DNA from: Tremella fuciformis
Lineage: Eukaryota; Basidiomycota; Tremellomycetes; Tremellales; Tremellaceae
Assembly: GCA_032768795.1 (NCBI GenBank)
Contig: CP136497.1
Span: 684,501-748,500, forward strand
Direction of reading: 5' to 3'
Length of the DNA: 64,000 bases
The notes beneath the pieces are model-generated. The model made no database searches and had not been told where the DNA came from. It was given only the letters and a program-made list of their open reading frames with translations. The position numbers and the translations under genes are program-made. This document shows, piece by piece, positions 20,298-30,831 of the stretch; the first letter of the stretch is position 1; each line of letters begins with the position of its first letter.

Positions 20298-23200
20298 ATG
20301 CGTCGGCGGCGGACGGCATGGCTCCCGCTGGCGTTCGCTTTCTTCGTGGCGGTGCAAGCTATCCTGGCCATCCCCCATCCTGGTCGAGCGGCGCACACTC
20401 GGCTCGCCCAGCGTCAGAACGATGACGAGGAGAAGAGGGACCTGTTGGATTTGACCCTCGGTGGTGAGTCCAAGGAGGGGGACGTGGGCTGGGCTCAACT
20501 GGCAGCACTCAATAACTCGCTCTCCCTCGGTCTTCTGCCCGGTTCTACCGCCGCTTCTTCCTCGTCCTCGGAGTTGGCGACATCTTCCTCAACTTCCTCT
20601 TCTGTCACGTCAACCTCGACTGAGGTAACCTCGACGAGCTCGTCAGCCGCTACGTCCACGTCTTCGGCTTCAACCTCGAAGGAAGAGACATCGACTAGTG
20701 CGAAGGAGTCCACAAGCACCTCGGCCTCGACCACGAGCACGACCTCGACATCGTCATCAACTGAATCAACGTCAACGGCAACGACATCGTCAGCAACGAC
20801 CTCATCAGCTGCGGACACGTCGACATCAGCTGCAGTTGAGACCACCTCGGTGACCGCCGAAGACGCAACAACGACGACTACCTCATCATCATCGACTGCT
20901 ACAGATGCTGCTGCCGTCGAGACCACAAGTCAGACGACCCCGGCCGATGTCACCGTCACGGCCGCGTCGACCACCTCCACGGATGACAGCAGCGCAGTGA
21001 CTGTATCCGCGACGACGACTTCAGCAGCCTCGGATGCTACCACCACTTCAGATGCGCTTGGCCTCACGATAGGCGTGTCAGTTGGAGACACCTCTTCGAC
21101 CACATCGACCAGCGACTCGTCTGCTACCGCAGACTCCTCAACATCAAGTGAGTCACAAGGCTTCTTTCTTTCAATCCTCAAGGCCAAGTCTGCTTTCAAT
21201 ATCTTTCTTTCGTCGCGATTGCTCTCTGTCTTCTCCTCCCCAATCTTGTTTGCAAATGCTCAAGCTCTGCCTGAATCCCCAAGAAGCCCTTCATGGCGAA
21301 ACAAGCCTCCGCCTCGGGGAAGACCCCGTCTGCAACAGAGGCAAGAGAGCAGCACAGAAACAAGCACGCAAGGAGGCGGGGAATCCACCTCGGCGAAAGA
21401 TGTGGTGCCCACATCGACTTCTCAGCCGCCCCCTCCTCCAAGCTCCACGTCGGTGCCACCTCCCCAAAGTTCCACTTCCCTACCTGCCGAGGACCACACC
21501 TCCTCGCAGGCAGAGAAACATTCGTCTGCTGCGGAAATACCTCCTTCCTCTACGTCTGTTGTCGCAGACACATCCACGTCAAAGCACGAACCCTCTTCGT
21601 CTCTCCCGACTCATTCATCCACCTCGCAACCCCTACCATCTGACACTTCATCCGCTCCTTCAGACTCCTTCACTGTGACGTCCTCTGCGTCGACGACAGT
21701 GTCGTCTGTGCAACAGGATCTGCCTTCCTCCAGCTTTTCTCAAGCGGTCTCGTCGCAATCCCAATCTTTGCCGGGAGCAACATCGACCTCGACGGTCTAC
21801 TCTCAATCCGACAGCTTGAGCGCGAGCCAGTCTCTGCCAACGTCAATATCGTCCTTCTCCATTTCCTCTTCGCTTGTTCCTCCGCTCTCATCCTCCACCA
21901 CGTCTTATACCCAATTCTCGGGTGCGGTGTCCTTCCCAGACGAGTCTGTGTCTGCTAGCCAGACAGCATCCTTGTCGATAAGCGCGTCCGTTCCAGGTGT
22001 ATCTGACAGCATCGCCTCGCAAAGCCTGCCAAGCGAGTCTGCATCAAGTGCACCTCCTGTCGTCTCTTCCTCATCTCTCCCTGATCCAGGCGCCGGTTCG
22101 TCAATCAACAGTCTGGCATCAGCCTTCTCTGGCCCGCCCGTCTCATCCATCCCCATTTCTACGCCTCTGGCTTCTTCAACTCAAGTTTCTTCCTCAGTGC
22201 CTCCGGCGTCTGTTCCGTTATCAAGCTCATCTGGACCTGCGGTCTTCACTTCCGTGTACACAAACGCCTTTGGCGGTGTTGTCACCATGACGCTGACACC
22301 TTCAGACTCAGACGCGCCGTCGTCGACCACCGCCGACCCTCTGTCCGCCAGCTCGACGTCGGTTGTGGATGCCACATCGACCTCCATCTCCAGCTCGGAT
22401 GAGGTTGGCATCTCTGTTTCGGTGTCAGCGACGATCTCGAGCACCACCTCGATCACCGACACGAGCTCGTCTTACCCGACTTTTTCAGAGACTGTCTCGT
22501 ACACCAGCGACACTGCGAGCAGCCAGCCCACTTCAGTGGCTGACACCTCGACTGTCAGTTCCACTCCTGATGTCGGGCCGTCTTCGACGACCGAGCCCCC
22601 GGCCCAGTCCACGACTGCGGTCGATCAGGTCGGCAACTCGACCAGCACTTCCACCTTGACTAGCGCGTCGGCCGACAACACAAGCACTTCGAGCAGCTTC
22701 GACCCTAACGCCCCTGGGTCCAGCACAAGTCTTGAATCAGCATCGTCCACCGACTCGAATACGTTGCATCTCTCCTCGAGCGCGTCTTCGAGCTGGGATG
22801 CCACGTTCTCGGACACTGCAACTTTGGTCTCAGTCACGACCACTCCCAATGCTACCGGCAGTCAAGTGCAGACCTTCTCGGCTACAACTACTTCGGGAAC
22901 AGACACGCAAACTGAGTCCGACTCTTGGGGCTTCACTTCTGTCTCTTCGAGCACGGACAACGTATATATCCCCACGCAGACGACGCTCATTGTCGCCACC
23001 TCGTCGTCGACTTCGACCATCAGCACCACCGCAGCCCCATACACCAGTGGATCCGCTTCCAAGACGACTGAAAGCCAACTGCCTCAGACTGCCACCATTC
23101 CGAGCAGCATCCCTACTCTGATTGTGCCGGCTGACTCAATCGCCAACAACGCCAATGCCGGCTCGGGATTAGACGACGATCCGCTCAAGGACAAGACGCT

Positions 23201-24356
23201 CGTCGCGTTCCTGCTCAGCTCGTCTTATCCTTGGACCTTTGTTGTCGATGATTCCGACGCTGAAAGTCAACTCTTCAACACGTTCCCTGCTCTCATCAGC
23301 TCGGCATTGGACATCTCCAGTAAGTGCTCACAGCATGATCTCCAGTCTTGTTCTGACATCACAGCCGACGATGTCGACACGTATGGCCTGGCGGTGTATC
23401 AGCCAGCATCGTACTCTGGCGACACGTCCACCCTCCTCACTCAGTGGATGGGCTACATCCCTTCGGGCGACTTTGACACCCTGAACGCATATCTGCAAAC
23501 GTCTTCTTCGCCACTCTACAATCAGACCGGCATCAACGGCCAATTAGCCGCGCAGATTGATGCTTCGTATCCTCTGGCCGCTTCCACCAGCAGCTCTTCT
23601 TCCAGCTCAAGCACCAGTACCAAGTCGAGCGGGAGCAAAAAGAAGGACATCATCATTGGCGTGTGTGTGTCGGTCGGTGGGCTGCTTTGGATCGCACTTG
23701 TATTCTGGGTGTACAAGCGGGTCAAGAAGAACAACGACCGTCAAGTCCACAAACGCCTCTCGGAGCACATGACCATGTTCGACGCGAATCGCGAGCAGGC
23801 CCGTGGCTACGAGGGATATGGCGGGATGCAGCAGACCGACCAGTCTCAGCAGCGACCCGTCTCTTTCGCTGCGAGTGATGTCGACGATCGTCCGTCGTCG
23901 TTCTACGCCTCGCCTCTTGAGAACGAGCGCGCTAGCAGACGCCACATCGAGGGAGAGGGCGAGGGTGATGAGCAATCTTACTCTTCCTACGGCGCCGTCG
24001 ATGGCCAGCACCAGCAGTACTACGCCACTCGGGAGGATGGGCGTACACCCTCGCCCCCGACGCAGGGGTACGGTCCGAGCGTCTTTGGCAAGTCATGGTT
24101 CAACACCGGCAACGGCCAGCCGGACTTTAGCGCCGGTGCGCCCATGATGACCCAACGAGCGAGCCAGAATCCTTTCGAAGACATGGTCACTCGCAGCTAC
24201 CTCAACACGGCCACCCCGGCCCCGAGCTCGCCACAACAACAGACCGCCGCCGCTCGGCGTAGCCAGATGCCGCGCGTGCAAAAGGGCATGATCTCGCAGC
24301 CGACGCTCCAGGGCAACTCGCTCGAGTTCCGGGACCCCTTCCAGGACCCGCACTGA
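20298..24356 (+). CDS. MSB2: Msb2-like signalling mucin
   Basis: Type I plasma-membrane mucin; in yeast and pathogens Msb2 works upstream of Cdc42 and MAPK signalling. The frame is open throughout (1352 aa unspliced), but frame-preserving introns are likely at 20464-20505 (GTGAGT...GGCAG) and 23321-23365 (GTAAGT...TCACAG), and probably one starting at 21148 whose acceptor I could not fix. A signal peptide (LPLAFAFFVAVQAILA) leads into some 950 residues dominated by Ser, Thr and Ala/Val. The extracellular juxtamembrane part (LVAFLLSSSYPWTFVVDD to YNQTGINGQL) resembles the Hkr1-Msb2 homology domain. A transmembrane helix (IIIGVCVSVGGLLWIALVFW) and a basic cytoplasmic tail (about 200 aa) follow. 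Identification rests on architecture plus the juxtamembrane domain. Confidence 0.8.
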   Translation: MRRRRTAWLPLAFAFFVAVQAILAIPHPGRAAHTRLAQRQNDDEEKRDLLDLTLGGESKEGDVGWAQLAALNNSLSLGLLPGSTAASSSSSELATSSSTSSSVTSTSTEVTSTSSSAATSTSSASTSKEETSTSAKESTSTSASTTSTTSTSSSTESTSTATTSSATTSSAADTSTSAAVETTSVTAEDATTTTTSSSSTATDAAAVETTSQTTPADVTVTAASTTSTDDSSAVTVSATTTSAASDATTTSDALGLTIGVSVGDTSSTTSTSDSSATADSSTSSESQGFFLSILKAKSAFNIFLSSRLLSVFSSPILFANAQALPESPRSPSWRNKPPPRGRPRLQQRQESSTETSTQGGGESTSAKDVVPTSTSQPPPPPSSTSVPPPQSSTSLPAEDHTSSQAEKHSSAAEIPPSSTSVVADTSTSKHEPSSSLPTHSSTSQPLPSDTSSAPSDSFTVTSSASTTVSSVQQDLPSSSFSQAVSSQSQSLPGATSTSTVYSQSDSLSASQSLPTSISSFSISSSLVPPLSSSTTSYTQFSGAVSFPDESVSASQTASLSISASVPGVSDSIASQSLPSESASSAPPVVSSSSLPDPGAGSSINSLASAFSGPPVSSIPISTPLASSTQVSSSVPPASVPLSSSSGPAVFTSVYTNAFGGVVTMTLTPSDSDAPSSTTADPLSASSTSVVDATSTSISSSDEVGISVSVSATISSTTSITDTSSSYPTFSETVSYTSDTASSQPTSVADTSTVSSTPDVGPSSTTEPPAQSTTAVDQVGNSTSTSTLTSASADNTSTSSSFDPNAPGSSTSLESASSTDSNTLHLSSSASSSWDATFSDTATLVSVTTTPNATGSQVQTFSATTTSGTDTQTESDSWGFTSVSSSTDNVYIPTQTTLIVATSSSTSTISTTAAPYTSGSASKTTESQLPQTATIPSSIPTLIVPADSIANNANAGSGLDDDPLKDKTLVAFLLSSSYPWTFVVDDSDAESQLFNTFPALISSALDISSKCSQHDLQSCSDITADDVDTYGLAVYQPASYSGDTSTLLTQWMGYIPSGDFDTLNAYLQTSSSPLYNQTGINGQLAAQIDASYPLAASTSSSSSSSSTSTKSSGSKKKDIIIGVCVSVGGLLWIALVFWVYKRVKKNNDRQVHKRLSEHMTMFDANREQARGYEGYGGMQQTDQSQQRPVSFAASDVDDRPSSFYASPLENERASRRHIEGEGEGDEQSYSSYGAVDGQHQQYYATREDGRTPSPPTQGYGPSVFGKSWFNTGNGQPDFSAGAPMMTQRASQNPFEDMVTRSYLNTATPAPSSPQQQTAAARRSQMPRVQKGMISQPTLQGNSLEFRDPFQDPH

Positions 24357-24650
24357 TGTGAAGTGTAGAATGAGGACGAGGCGGACAATGAGAAGGACAA
24401 TACAAACCATTCGTGTCTCCTTTCTTGAGCATACATATCCATCTGCCCCACCCCTAGTATCTACCAAGACCGACCTTCTTTCGAGTTCGAGATGCTTCCT
24501 AGCGCAGGCGCACGGGACATGCTTTTTTGGTACAATGGGAATGAGATGCATCCGATGTGATGTGCGGTACATACAGTTGGTGATTGCGCTGAAGGGCTAT
24601 ACTGAGGTGTATTTGGTTTTACGAACAGATCGAAGACGCTGAGCTCGGGT

Positions 24651-26165
24651 TCAGACAGAGTGCGTGCTCTCGGCCATAGTGTCGAGCCAGGGGGACTGGT
24701 CTGCCTCGACACCTGTGCGAGGTCTCGGGGAGACAGCCCTGTCGCCCATCTCAAACTCGGCCCGACCGAGCGAGATCGTGCGCGCCAACGTCAGACCCGT
24801 CGTAGCCGGCGACTTGTATCGCCTCTCCGGATTCCCGTGCGAGGCCGCCGGCCGATCAGCGAGCAGGGTGATTGCTTGTCGTTGGGCCTGCGTGTAGTCT
24901 AGCCCCGGAGACTGCGGTCGAGACGCGGGCATCGAGTGTATCGAAGGCAGAGTCCCTCCCGGCTTGACGGGCGAGTTGGGCGGGACGATAAGGTGTGTCT
25001 CTTTCTCCGTCTCCATCTCCTCCCTTGCCCGTTTTCCGTTCGCTTGGGTGCGTGGGATAGAGCGCCAAGTGAGACTGCGCAGTGTGGCGAAAAACGAGTG
25101 TTTCCCGCTATCATCTCCCCGGGCCGACCCGCACTGGGCGTGCTCGTCCTCCCCCGACGTCGTGCTATGGTCGGGCGGGTCGTTGTCGCTGTCGAGCAGA
25201 GGGAAGAAGGTGATGCTATCCGTGCTCGGCAACCTCGAGTGCTCGCCAAACCCCCTGTCCCCTCTTTCGGGTTTACCATCAGCGGTGTGGGCCGCTGGCC
25301 CTGGGGTAGTCGCCGCCCTGGACAACAGCGTGCGCGCCGGAGGCGTAGAGAACGAGCGCCGCGTCGCAGGTCTCGGCGGCCCCTTTCTCTGTCCATGCCC
25401 TGGGTGCGGCGAGTGACTTGGCAATCGACGCGGCTGCGGCGTCCATATTTTTACATGTTCCCCCGCGGACCCGATCGGTCCAATCGCACTGGGAACAGGA
25501 CTGTTGGGCCGCGGTGCGGGCGGCTCCAGCTGGACCTTGCTGAATGGCATACCGGCAAGGGGCTCGTAGTGCACCGCCAAGGTATACTGCGGGTCGTTCG
25601 GCGGGTACGGGGCGTAGGGCAAGTACGGCCGAGGCGAGAGGGCGAGGATCTCGGCCATGGAGAGCGAGTAGTCCATCGTGGCGCCACTCACAGATGGCCG
25701 GCGCGGCGGCGCTGGAAGGGGCGCGGGGGAGCGGGATGGCGAAGAGGGAGAGGTGCGGTTGGGCGAGGAGTAGGAGCGAGGGGTGGGCGGGCGGTAGATG
25801 CCACCACCTTGAGCCACTGTGGAGGGCTTTTGTGATTGGGTTGGGATTGGCAACGATGGCGAGGGCGACAGTGGACGCCGGACAGCTTGGGCCGACGGAA
25901 GGTAGAACGACGGCGAGAGCCAGAGGGGCGGGTCGCGGCGCTTGTTCTTACCTTTGCTCTTGGTGGCCCAGTGCGAGTGGGAGCCGCTCGAGGTAGAAGA
26001 CGATGTTGTCGCCATTGTCGAGGTCGACGGGGAGGGCTTTGACGCAGCTGGCATGTTGAGGTGGCTGCGAGGAGAAGCGACGGATACAGGAGGGGTACTG
26101 AGTAGATATCCAAGGCTCATCTTGCCCGCCCGCCCTCCCGCCGCCTCCTGCGCCAAATCGCGCAA
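24651..26165 (-). CDS. Hypothetical Pro/Ser-rich protein
   Basis: Open frame of 504 aa; the second ATG at 26120 (MSLGYLLSTPPVSV) is a more natural start than the first. It is rich in Pro, Ser, Arg and Thr with a short hydrophobic-aromatic block in the middle (MAEILALSPRPYLPYAPYPP, then TLAVHYEPLAGMPFSKVQLE), the only part that looks folded or peptide-like. A strong donor (AAAG|GTAAGA at 25951) and an acceptor (CACAG at 25817) delimit a 135-nt segment in frame that may be an intron. No family recognised. It converges with the mucin gene about 295 bases away. Confidence 0.65.
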   Translation of the reverse strand: MRDLAQEAAGGRAGKMSLGYLLSTPPVSVASPRSHLNMPAASKPSPSTSTMATTSSSTSSGSHSHWATKSKGKNKRRDPPLWLSPSFYLPSAQAVRRPLSPSPSLPIPTQSQKPSTVAQGGGIYRPPTPRSYSSPNRTSPSSPSRSPAPLPAPPRRPSVSGATMDYSLSMAEILALSPRPYLPYAPYPPNDPQYTLAVHYEPLAGMPFSKVQLEPPAPRPNSPVPSAIGPIGSAGEHVKIWTPQPRRLPSHSPHPGHGQRKGPPRPATRRSFSTPPARTLLSRAATTPGPAAHTADGKPERGDRGFGEHSRLPSTDSITFFPLLDSDNDPPDHSTTSGEDEHAQCGSARGDDSGKHSFFATLRSLTWRSIPRTQANGKRAREEMETEKETHLIVPPNSPVKPGGTLPSIHSMPASRPQSPGLDYTQAQRQAITLLADRPAASHGNPERRYKSPATTGLTLARTISLGRAEFEMGDRAVSPRPRTGVEADQSPWLDTMAESTHSV

Positions 26166-27300
26166 CTCGCCAGCCTCGAGCTTCCTGCCCGGCCAAGCTG
26201 AGGCCGGCTGGCGGTCCGACCAGGCCCGGCAGACGCGATGAGAGTGAAACGAGGCGAGGTGACACCGATGCGTGTCCGCCTCGTTCCCGACAATAAACTA
26301 GTCGATTGAGGCCGTTCGATCCTGATATCCTGATCGCACTTTGACCGCGCTGGGGCGGCACAAGTGATGACGCGTGGCAGGAGCGAGTTTGGAGAGCGAG
26401 TGGGAAGGTTCGGTCTGATCGGAGAGGTGAAACGTCCGGGTGGTAGGGCGAGGTGCAGAGGTGTCGCCGAGATCTAGGTCCTAGGTCTGCGGTAAGAAGA
26501 TGAGGAAGTTGGTGAGATGCGCAGAATAGTCAGAGGAGGGTGGAGCGCCTGGAATATGGGGAAGGTTCTGGCTCACGTCAACCCCCTACCCCCATTCCCA
26601 CTCCCAGTGTCAGACGTCCACATCCCCTCGAGCTCACTCCACCCGATTGTCCGAAAGACGGGCCCCTCTCCTCGTCCTTTGACATTCGCATCCTCTTCCG
26701 CTTGCTCGATCTCGGAGATAACGACGTCGAGTGGAACATGGGTCGAGGGTTCAGAAACATGAGGAAACAGCATGGTGCTCGGTCAGTGATCAGCGAATGT
26801 CAACGTGTCAACATTAGCGGGATTGATATGGCGTGTACTGGATCGTTGATCAGAGTAAGCCTGGCCCATCAGATGACGTCGGACCTCGTCTTCTTCTCCC
26901 AGGCTCTGTCTGCGTCTGCGTCTTTTTTCGTCGCCCGTCGGTGCTTCGGAGACGGTGGGGACTGCGTCAGGGCCGCCCTTGCCCTCTGACGCATCGGCGA
27001 GGAGAGAAAGGCAGTTGAACCTCACTAACTCGTCTCACTTTGACCTCCTCACTTGAAACCAGAGTAGAGCGGCGATCGCCGTTGGAATCGGACCTAGGCG
27101 ATTCATGACGAGCGACATCCCAGCTCGCCGTTCTCCCTTTCTCTTCCATGCACATCATCGACGTCCTCTCAAGACCGCTACACCTCGTACATTCCTCCCT
27201 TGGCTCTGTGGCGTCTCTCCTGATCGTCTGCCTCAGCGTTGTTTGCGGCGCGACTCTCCTGAGCAGCTCGGCTCGGTCTGCTCCTGTCCAACTGGACAAT
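26166..27300. other. Divergent intergenic region, 1.1 kb
   Basis: Between the Pro/Ser-rich protein and DCN1. Short open frames on both strands (for example around 26783-27025, minus) have no recognisable domains or splice support. No repeats or RNA genes seen. Confidence 0.35.
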
Positions 27301-28684
27301 ATGGTGTGTTACCTCTATGTTCAGAAGCCGTGCTTGGCTTTGCGCCGTCAGCATCTCAAGCCGGCGTTTCACAGCAGAGAAATGCCAGACGACTAGGCTC
27401 TAACAATGTTGGACCGCCGCTGACATCAGGCCCCGCCGAAGAATCGTGAAGCTCAGACCCTTGCCGAGTTCCGGTCCATCACCGGCGCTGCGTGAGCTGT
27501 CTATCGCTTATGCGGACGTACAGCTCTGATCAACAGTAACACAGATGCGCAGAGGTTCATAAAAAAGTACAAAACATTAGAAGCGGTGAGCTGTTCTGCT
27601 CAGTCGATTCGTGTGACTCGCTAATGTCAGGCCCTCGATGCTTTCTTCAACGACCCATCGGCTCAGGCAGCTGCAGCAGGGCAGTCATCTGGTTCGGGTC
27701 GTGATCGCGAGAAGAAGCTGGGAGATATCTGGGAAAAGTACAAAGGTATCTCGAAGCCTCGCCACAAGGGCCCAGCTGACGCCGCAGACCCGTCAAACCC
27801 AAAATTGATCACAATAGAGGGGACCATGGAGCTGTGTCAGGAGCTGGACATCGATCCGGAAAGCGTCAGCTCTCGTGAAATACCTGCTAGTCATAGCTGA
27901 TTCCCAGGATCCTACCCTTTTCTGCCTTGCACATGACCTGGGATCGAAGACTACAGGCGAATGGGAGAAGGCACCCTTTGTAGCAGGATGGGCGGCCATG
28001 CCTGGAAAGTGAGGAACGCCTGGACATTTGAACACCTTCGCTCACATTCAGCATTGACTCGATAGCTAGTATGAAGGCCCGACTGCCAGCGATCAAAAAG
28101 CAACTCTACGAAGATCCGGTATACTTCAAAAAGGTCTACATGCACACATTCGACTTGGTCAAAGCAGAAGGAGCACGGACACTGGCACTCGACAATGGTA
28201 AGTGATGTCATGCTGACAGTCGTGCATGCCCTGAACACGCAGCTATCGAATTGTGGAAAGTTTACATCCTCCCCGCCCTGCAAAGTCGACCATCTGCGCT
28301 GGCACATCGAAGCCCAGGCGAGCCAGCATCAGTCAACTCGGCCCCGCCGACCTTTGGCGAGGAAGAGTTCGAGCTTTGGCTGGATTTTCAGAAGAAGAAG
28401 GGCAAGGCGGTGTCGAAAGATACGTGGAGCCTGTTTGTGGACTTCATTCGGAGCATCGACAAGGACTTTAAAAATTACGATGAGGCAGGTGAGTCTTGAT
28501 TCATTCATCCCCCTGTCAACCACAATTGCTTGTGATTACCGCTGCGGAGGGTGTCTTGAGGTCATCTCAGGTGGTGGACAAGCTATACGAGGCATTGATC
28601 GAGTGATGCTGGTGCTAATCTACAGCCGCATGGCCCTCGACGATTGACGACTTTGTAGATTATGTTAGAAAGGCAAAGGCATAG
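27301..28684 (+). CDS. DCN1: Dcn1, cullin neddylation E3 (DCUN1 domain)
   Basis: Promotes NEDD8/Rub1 transfer to cullins. Nine exons: 27301-27303 (only ATG), 27430-27491, 27537-27585, 27631-27745, 27788-27864, 27908-28008, 28052-28197, 28243-28488 and 28626-28684, encoding 285 aa. The N-terminal UBA-like part reads AEFRSITGA, then [15 protein letters not shown]. The potentiating neddylation domain follows with [57 protein letters not shown] and, at the end, [14 protein letters not shown] plus [14 protein letters not shown]. All phases agree. The first intron begins directly after the start codon (ATG|GTGTGT, 126 nt); without splicing, the frame from this ATG ends after 32 codons. Confidence 0.93.
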
Positions 28685-29043
28685 CGGGCAAACAATTGGC
28701 ATCTGGGTGGAGGGTGTTCATGGATCATGCATGTTGTCGCCTGGCGTGCCGCTGAGTTTATGGAAGGGTGCGATGACTTCCAGATGGTGCCAGGAAGCAG
28801 ATCCGTGACTGCAGACCGCGTCAAGAGGGACAGTGCTGCGCTCCGCATCCTAGCTGCCCGCCCGACTCGACCGCGTCGGATTCATTCAGGTCCGGTGTTC
28901 GTTCGCGCCTAGACGCCTGGATAGCCTGCCTGGATTCGCACGAAGATGCATGATATGTTTCGCCCTATCGTACCTCGTCGAGACCCATGCACGTCTAGAA
29001 CCTCGTTACAATCGTGTCCACCTCATCCGCATCGGTATGCGAT
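28685..29043. other. 3' intergenic region between convergent genes
   Basis: A 359-base gap between the stop codons of DCN1 and delta-COP. No conserved coding signal was seen; it presumably holds two terminators. Confidence 0.4.
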
Positions 29044-30831
29044 CTACACCACCTCATACTTGTCCACGGTCAGGATCTTCTCTTGCGAGAACTCGGCCGC
29101 CCCTCCGCCCTCTATCAATGTCGCCGCCGCCACGTCCACGTTGCCCAAGCTGCCTGCAGCTACAAAACCAACGTTGACAGGGAAGAAGGCGTCCGCATCG
29201 CCCTCGCATGAGAATTCCAGTGAGCCGGTGGGCTCATCAGACGAGATAGTGTCGATGGTCCAGACCAGTGCGGACCGGTCGGCGCGCCAATCGGCATCGG
29301 GTGTGGAAACGGATGGGAGAGAGTTTGGTGGGAAGGGAATGGAGATGACGACGTTGCGCAAGGTCAGGTGTGACGATTCGAGCTCATACTCCACGGCCAC
29401 GTCCGACTTGCCGTCGCCTCGAGGTTGCGGCCAGCAGGTGACTGTAGTGTCAGCGCAACCCAGTCACAATACAGAGCAACGTACTCGACAATGGCACGTT
29501 CGACTCGTCTTTCGCCGTCATGCGCCATCTCAACACGCCCAACCCTTGCCCGACTGGGAAGCTCCTTGACGGGTCTTTCAGTGCGATGACCTTGTCGTTG
29601 CCGGTGAACTTGGCCACATTCGGATGCTGCTTGAACTGCAGCTCCGAGTAGTCGTTGGGTGCGAGGGTCAGACGGAGTTTAGAAAGCGAAGGATCTGTGA
29701 TCCGCAAGTCCAGATCGCCTTTCAGCTCGAACGACTGTACACCGCCGTCCCGCAGCAATGAGACTGAAAGTTGCTCTTTGATCGTGACATGAACGCTGAT
29801 TGTCAGAACATCCTGCCCCATGGCTGCATGGTGTGACCAACCTCTCTTGTTCCACCTTGTCCAAGACATCCGCACTGACCTCCACCGCGGGCTCTGGTTC
29901 TGGCGGAGGGGCGATGGAAGACTCCGCCATTGGCTCGTCGTCATCGGCATCCGCTCCGAGAGCAGACATCAAGTCGTTCTTCCCCTTCTTCCCTCCGAGC
30001 TTCATACCCGCACCCTTAAATGCCGGCTTCGAGACCTGCGGTGCTGGAGACGGTGTCCGGTATTCGGTGGCAGCCGGTGCTTCGAAGCGCGGGGCAGGTT
30101 GGTACCCGCCTGCCATGGACATGTTCGGCGAGTAGCCTCCAGCTGTTCGCTGGCTTTGGGCCAGTCGTTGCTGTTCTCTCCGCTGCATCTCCAGCTGCTT
30201 TGCCCTCCGCTTCAGCTCCTCCTTGGCCTCTGCCTCTTTGTTGCGAGCGATGATCTCCTGAATCTTCTCTTCGTGCGACTCGCCCTCCAGCACATTGCGC
30301 ACTTGGCTGAGCGACACGGACTCTTTGTAGCCTAGGGAGACTACCTCGTCAAACGCGCAAAGGAGATCGAAAGAATGGTGCAGTATAGCTGGCTCGGACA
30401 TCGCTGGGGTGAGGGACGATATGAGGCGGACTACAAGCTGGAGTGTGGCAATGTCCTGGACGTCAGCCATCGCGCCCGACCACCAACCATGACAGACTCG
30501 CCTGAAGGATGTTGGAGCCCTTGTTCGTAATGAGCAGGACATAGAGCTCCTCGAAGGGTTGGTAGACGAAGCGTACATCGTTCGTCTCTACTGTGGTGTG
30601 CTGCGAGTTGGCAGGGATGAGTTTTGGGAAGGAGGCGAGCAGCCCGTCTATTCTTGAACGTGGGATAGGCCGGAACTGCCTGGACAGCAGCGCTGGCCGG
30701 TCAGCTTGGTCCTCGTCGATGAAGGAATGAAGCTCACGTTTGCCGCTGCGGGTGCAGATGGACGCTGCAAGTACGACCTGGGATGAGTCATTGCTCCTCT
30801 CATAGGCTCTGTTCTCACCATTGTGTCTGCT
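29044..30831 (-). CDS. RET2: Coatomer subunit delta (delta-COP)
   Basis: COPI coat component for Golgi-to-ER retrograde transport. Minus-strand exons: 30831-30829 (only ATG), 30777-30738, 30692-30502, 30455-29842, 29795-29485 and 29441-29044, giving 518 aa. The longin domain starts [20 protein letters not shown] and continues [14 protein letters not shown] and [17 protein letters not shown]. The middle is a charged helix ([20 protein letters not shown]). The mu-homology domain follows from [16 protein letters not shown] to the C-terminus, including [12 protein letters not shown]. Two oddities: the first intron follows the start codon immediately (ATG|GTGAGA), and the third intron has a GC donor (CAG|GCGAGT at 30501) because no GT choice keeps frame. 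Confidence 0.93.

Noticed and set aside
20495..22462. Minus-strand open frames rich in Asp, Glu and Val opposite the mucin
   Set aside because: They mirror the Ser/Thr codons of the mucin repeat region and have no independent features.
24936..25996. Plus-strand Arg/Gly-rich frames opposite the Pro/Ser-rich protein
   Set aside because: Composition is explained by reverse reading of Pro/Ser/Ala codons; no motif or splice structure.
26783..27025. Possible small minus-strand gene (basic, Arg-rich peptide)
   Set aside because: No similarity to a known family and no confident neighbouring exon; the frame is typical of GC-rich chance ORFs.
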